Assembly: GCA_963921425.1 (NCBI GenBank) | Contig: OY992835.1 | Coordinates: 5,456,001-5,520,000 of the forward strand | From: Dryas octopetala | Lineage: Eukaryota; Streptophyta; Magnoliopsida; Rosales; Rosaceae | Direction: 5' to 3' | DNA: 64,000 nucleotides | Part shown: positions 61,081 through 64,000 of the stretch, in pieces | How positions within the stretch are numbered: position 1 is the first letter of the stretch | How the letters are laid out: the number at the start of each line of letters is the position of its first letter | Position numbers and translations under genes: made by a program | The notes under the pieces: model-generated | Database searches by the model: none | Told to the model about the DNA's origin: nothing | Seen by the model: the letters and a program-made list of their open reading frames with translations, nothing else

Positions 61081-61108
<28 letters not shown>
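61081..61108. repeat. Microsatellite (AG)14
   Basis: A short AG run; the flanking AATAATGAAGAAGAGGTAG occurs on both sides, so a small duplication surrounds it. Confidence 0.85.
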
Positions 61109-61112
<4 letters not shown>

Positions 61113-61557
61113 ATGAAGAAGAGGTAGGATAAGAAATATATAGTGCTTCTATTACCACCCCAAAAACACTCACCCTACCCATATGCTTTCCCAACCCCTT
61201 ATTAAACCCCTAAACCATAACCCTATCTTTTACTGTTTCTTTGTTAGCTTTGCAAGATGGCCGCCATGGCAGTGTCCTTTGTTCAGGGCGTTGCTCACAG
61301 GCAGCGTTCCATGGTTAGGGAGTTGCCCAATGGCATTCCTAGTTTTTTTTTTTTTTGTTTAAAAAAAAATCTAAAAATTGTTTGAAGTAATTTTACAGGA
61401 AGATAAAATCATAATTGAATTTTTCTTTGAAAGGTGAGTGAGCATTTTGGGGTGATAATAAAAGCACTCTAAATATATTGATCAACACATCACTTTCAAT
61501 TTTATTTGAATAGTATCAAATTTTTTTGCTTGAAATTTATGACAAAATAAAACAAAC

Positions 61558-61685
61558 CTTATGGACTCATTTAAAAAATCCTTGGCCTTATCAAGCTCAG
61601 AAATTGCTTTAGAATATTCCATCTTCTTTCGTTGGTTGGAATTAAGCATTGCCACTCTAGCAAGATGAAGCATGTTCGCACCAAT
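61558..61685 (-). CDS. Exon of an unidentified minus-strand gene
   Basis: Between an acceptor (GGGCAG) and a donor (AAG|GTTTGT) on the minus strand, 128 bases read IGANMLHLARVAMLNSNQRK, then a charged helix ending KDFLNESIR. It is stop-free and protein-like. It may be an upstream exon of the gene ending at 55708; if so, the L1 insertion and the repeats at 58-60 kb lie in its introns. Family not recognised. Confidence 0.4.
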
Positions 61686-61799
61686 CTGCCCATGGACATA
61701 GAAAATCAGACCTAATGCAAAGTGTGCATGTGTGTGTTTTTGGTACAAATGCATGGTAATCATGAGTAAAAAGGATAAAAGCAATAGACAGATTGTATT

Positions 61800-64000
61800 C
61801 TACATAAACACATAAACTTAACTCAAATCAACTAAACATTATCCCAATAAACACTGTTTTACACTGTCTGTCAACCTAGTGCACTCCTTTATCCAGAATT
61901 GGCACAAACTCGTGTAAAATGTAAATATGAAGACTCTAAGCATGAACGAAGCATAGATGGATAAACACATATATTCAAAATAAAACAATTAAAGACTTAA
62001 TTATCCTTAAAGAAATTAACTTGGACTTGTTTAAACTCAAAAATAAAAGGAAATTACAAAAGCTTTTATGATGGAAATCATGATGGTCCTGATTTGACTG
62101 GATTAGGGATTCTTAAATTATGGCGCAATCACTGACTCTAGTTCTGGAGTTCTAGGTCCTCAAGCGAACTTCCAGGCCAGGAAGGAGCCAAAAAACGTGA
62201 GCGCCCCTGCAATCTTTCTTTTACATTGGCTTCATAAATTTGGCTCAGCTGTAACTCTTTAGGGATAGATTCAAATTATGTCTCTTCACTTTCTCCTATT
62301 CATTCTGCATCATTATAACATAAAAAATTTGGACATTTCAAATATAAGGAAGCCAAATTTTGGAGCATCAAATTTTTAAAATGAGAAAGTAGTTGGAAAC
62401 AAAAACATGACATACCATTATCACCAAACAGAAATTTTATAACATTTCCATATCACTAGAATTGAAAAGTTTCTTATGGTTTTTTCTTTTTCTCTTTTTT
62501 GTAAAAAGGAGGTTGAAGGGAGAGGAGGAGGTTAAACTCTTGGGTGTGAGGGTAAATGCTCTCTCTACCACTGGAGCCAGACGCGATATACAGAAGCATA
62601 TTTGATATTATAAATCAAACAATCCGCCTACTATTCAAAAGGAAGCAGCATACTGAAACATTTAAAGCTGCATATTATTACAAATGTAATCACATAAGAG
62701 CAGTTGTCAGCTAATGTTCCATGGGACTATGTTATTTCAATCACAACTACAGATATGACTGAGGTTGAGTTAAGATGTATGAGTTACATGCTGAGTTACT
62801 TTTTAACATCTTATTTCTTGGTTTACATAAACAAGTTTTCATCTTATGCATAACAAGATTAATCCACAAATCCCTTTGGTACCAAACTGATACTGACCAT
62901 GTAATTACATACTAACCACTCCCTGTATAAGTGCCCCCAAGTTTTGAAAATGTGTCCATTGCTTTCCAATTGAAAAGTCGGTCACACATGGAAACTTAAC
63001 AGTTATAGGACATGACAAGAAATATCAAGACATGGATGCTATTAATGGTTAACTAGTACCAAGACAAGTCAGAAATATCTATATCGTACAGATTTATGAT
63101 TTTCACTAAATCTTTTTCTTGTTATAATTCAATATTGTTTCTATGTATTCATTATTGAATAAGATAGTATAATATATAGTCTTTCTCTCTGCAGGGCACC
63201 TGTTACGCATATATTTTATGGTTTTTTTAACCTTTTGATCTTATTCTTGGCAGGGTTTAATACTTTAGGATATAAATCGTCCAATGAGATTCGTTCCTTG
63301 GTTTTAACTCACACAGTTTTGCCTCCCGTTCCTCAATTAGATTGTAGGTTTTAACTCTCCAGCTTTGGGCGGTAGAACGATGATTCTATACCCTAAAATA
63401 TAGAACCATATACCCTATAATGGTGAACCCTGTCAAAAAGAGAATAAAAAATGGAAAAAAATCATAAAAAGACCCACTAAAGAACGGACGTCCTCAGAGA
63501 ATTTTTAGTGTAATATATATATAAATTCCAAAAAATCATTTTTGGAATAATATATATATATATATATATGTTAGTAATAACATATACTTTAATCAGGGGA
63601 CAAGGAGTCCACTTCTATAATACAGCCCAAAACATCCAAGAGAATCAAAACTAACAACCAAACAAAACACAAGATAAAACAATTTTGCTAATAGGTGCCC
63701 TGATGCCCTCCAGTTTAAAGGGGAACATGCTCACCCAGTAGAAACAAAAGCCCAAAGAGATGACAAAAATAACACCCTATCCCACAACTCTTCCACCTTC
63801 CCCACCCCGCGGTAATCTTGATAATTCATCTATTCATCTCCATCCATAAAACCCAGATGGCATCCATTATTCTGCAGTTCTATAAAACCAGGGCTTTCTT
63901 TCCTTCTCATAAGACAGAGTATAATATAAATGATAAAACCCAGATGACATCCATTATTATGCGCTTAAGAATCATAAGCATTCAAAACATATCCATTGCA
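61800..64000. other. No gene recognised
   Basis: AT-rich. On the minus strand 62515-62585 gives GGCTCCAGTGGTAGAGAGAG and a CACCCAAGAGTTTAACC block, reminiscent of a tRNA-derived SINE head, at low confidence. A short (TA)n run lies near 63550-63568. Confidence 0.35.

Noticed and set aside
61257..61345. Start of a plus-strand gene with MAAMAVSFVQGVAHRQ
   Set aside because: The open stretch is about 29 codons before a T run and stops. No donor site or following exon could be supported.

Overview
This window is nuclear DNA of a flowering plant, most likely a eudicot. The evidence is short exons with GT/AG introns, plant-type CACTA, hAT, Copia, Ty3-gypsy and L1 elements, (GA)n microsatellites, and fragments of plant or eukaryotic genes. 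I cannot name the species. No complete, uninterrupted host gene is visible; almost everything is transposable-element sequence, much of it nested.

Layout. 0.8-6.2 kb and 16.2-21.4 kb hold the two transposase genes typical of an En/Spm (CACTA) transposon: a TNP2/Transposase_21-type gene and a Ptta/Transposase_24-type gene. Both are broken. A degenerate Copia element (6835-13529, TSD CATAG) and an antisense gypsy-type LTR (16478-19172) sit between or inside them, with a 446-bp fold-back element at 13801-14246. A Copia gag scrap, a decayed hAT transposase (minus strand, 23.7-25.6 kb) and a roughly 345-bp tandem repeat (26.8-27.7 kb) follow.

28.0-33.4 kb carries a 1.9-kb direct duplication and the end of another CACTA element. 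33427-40294 is a plant gene of 180 codons on the minus strand, split by a very young non-autonomous LTR retrotransposon (33726-40045, TSD CGAAC). That element has 2941-bp LTRs that differ at one site, only 438 bp of internal DNA, a PBS, a PPT, and a 28-nt segment that looks like the 5' half of initiator tRNA-Met.

42503-52555 is a complete CACTA transposon by its ends (TIR CACTACTACAAAA, TSD TCT, dense subterminal TGATATC-type repeats). It has no visible transposase but carries consecutive exons of a PP4 regulatory subunit 3 (SMEK/PP4R3) gene. A young Copia element (44183-49078, TSD TAAAG) with non-canonical TA...TA LTR ends is inserted exactly inside one of those exons; its 1452-codon gag-pol frame is broken by a single TAG. 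52.6-54.3 kb is a gypsy-type LTR part, followed by another CACTA end at 54531. 55.7-61.7 kb has exons of an unidentified minus-strand gene, a 110-bp tandem repeat, microsatellites and a 5'-truncated L1-type LINE. The last 2 kb show little.

The history is one of layered insertion: CACTA elements that captured or neighboured genes, then LTR retrotransposons landing inside exons. The two youngest insertions (33.7 and 44.2 kb) are dated as recent by their near-identical LTRs.
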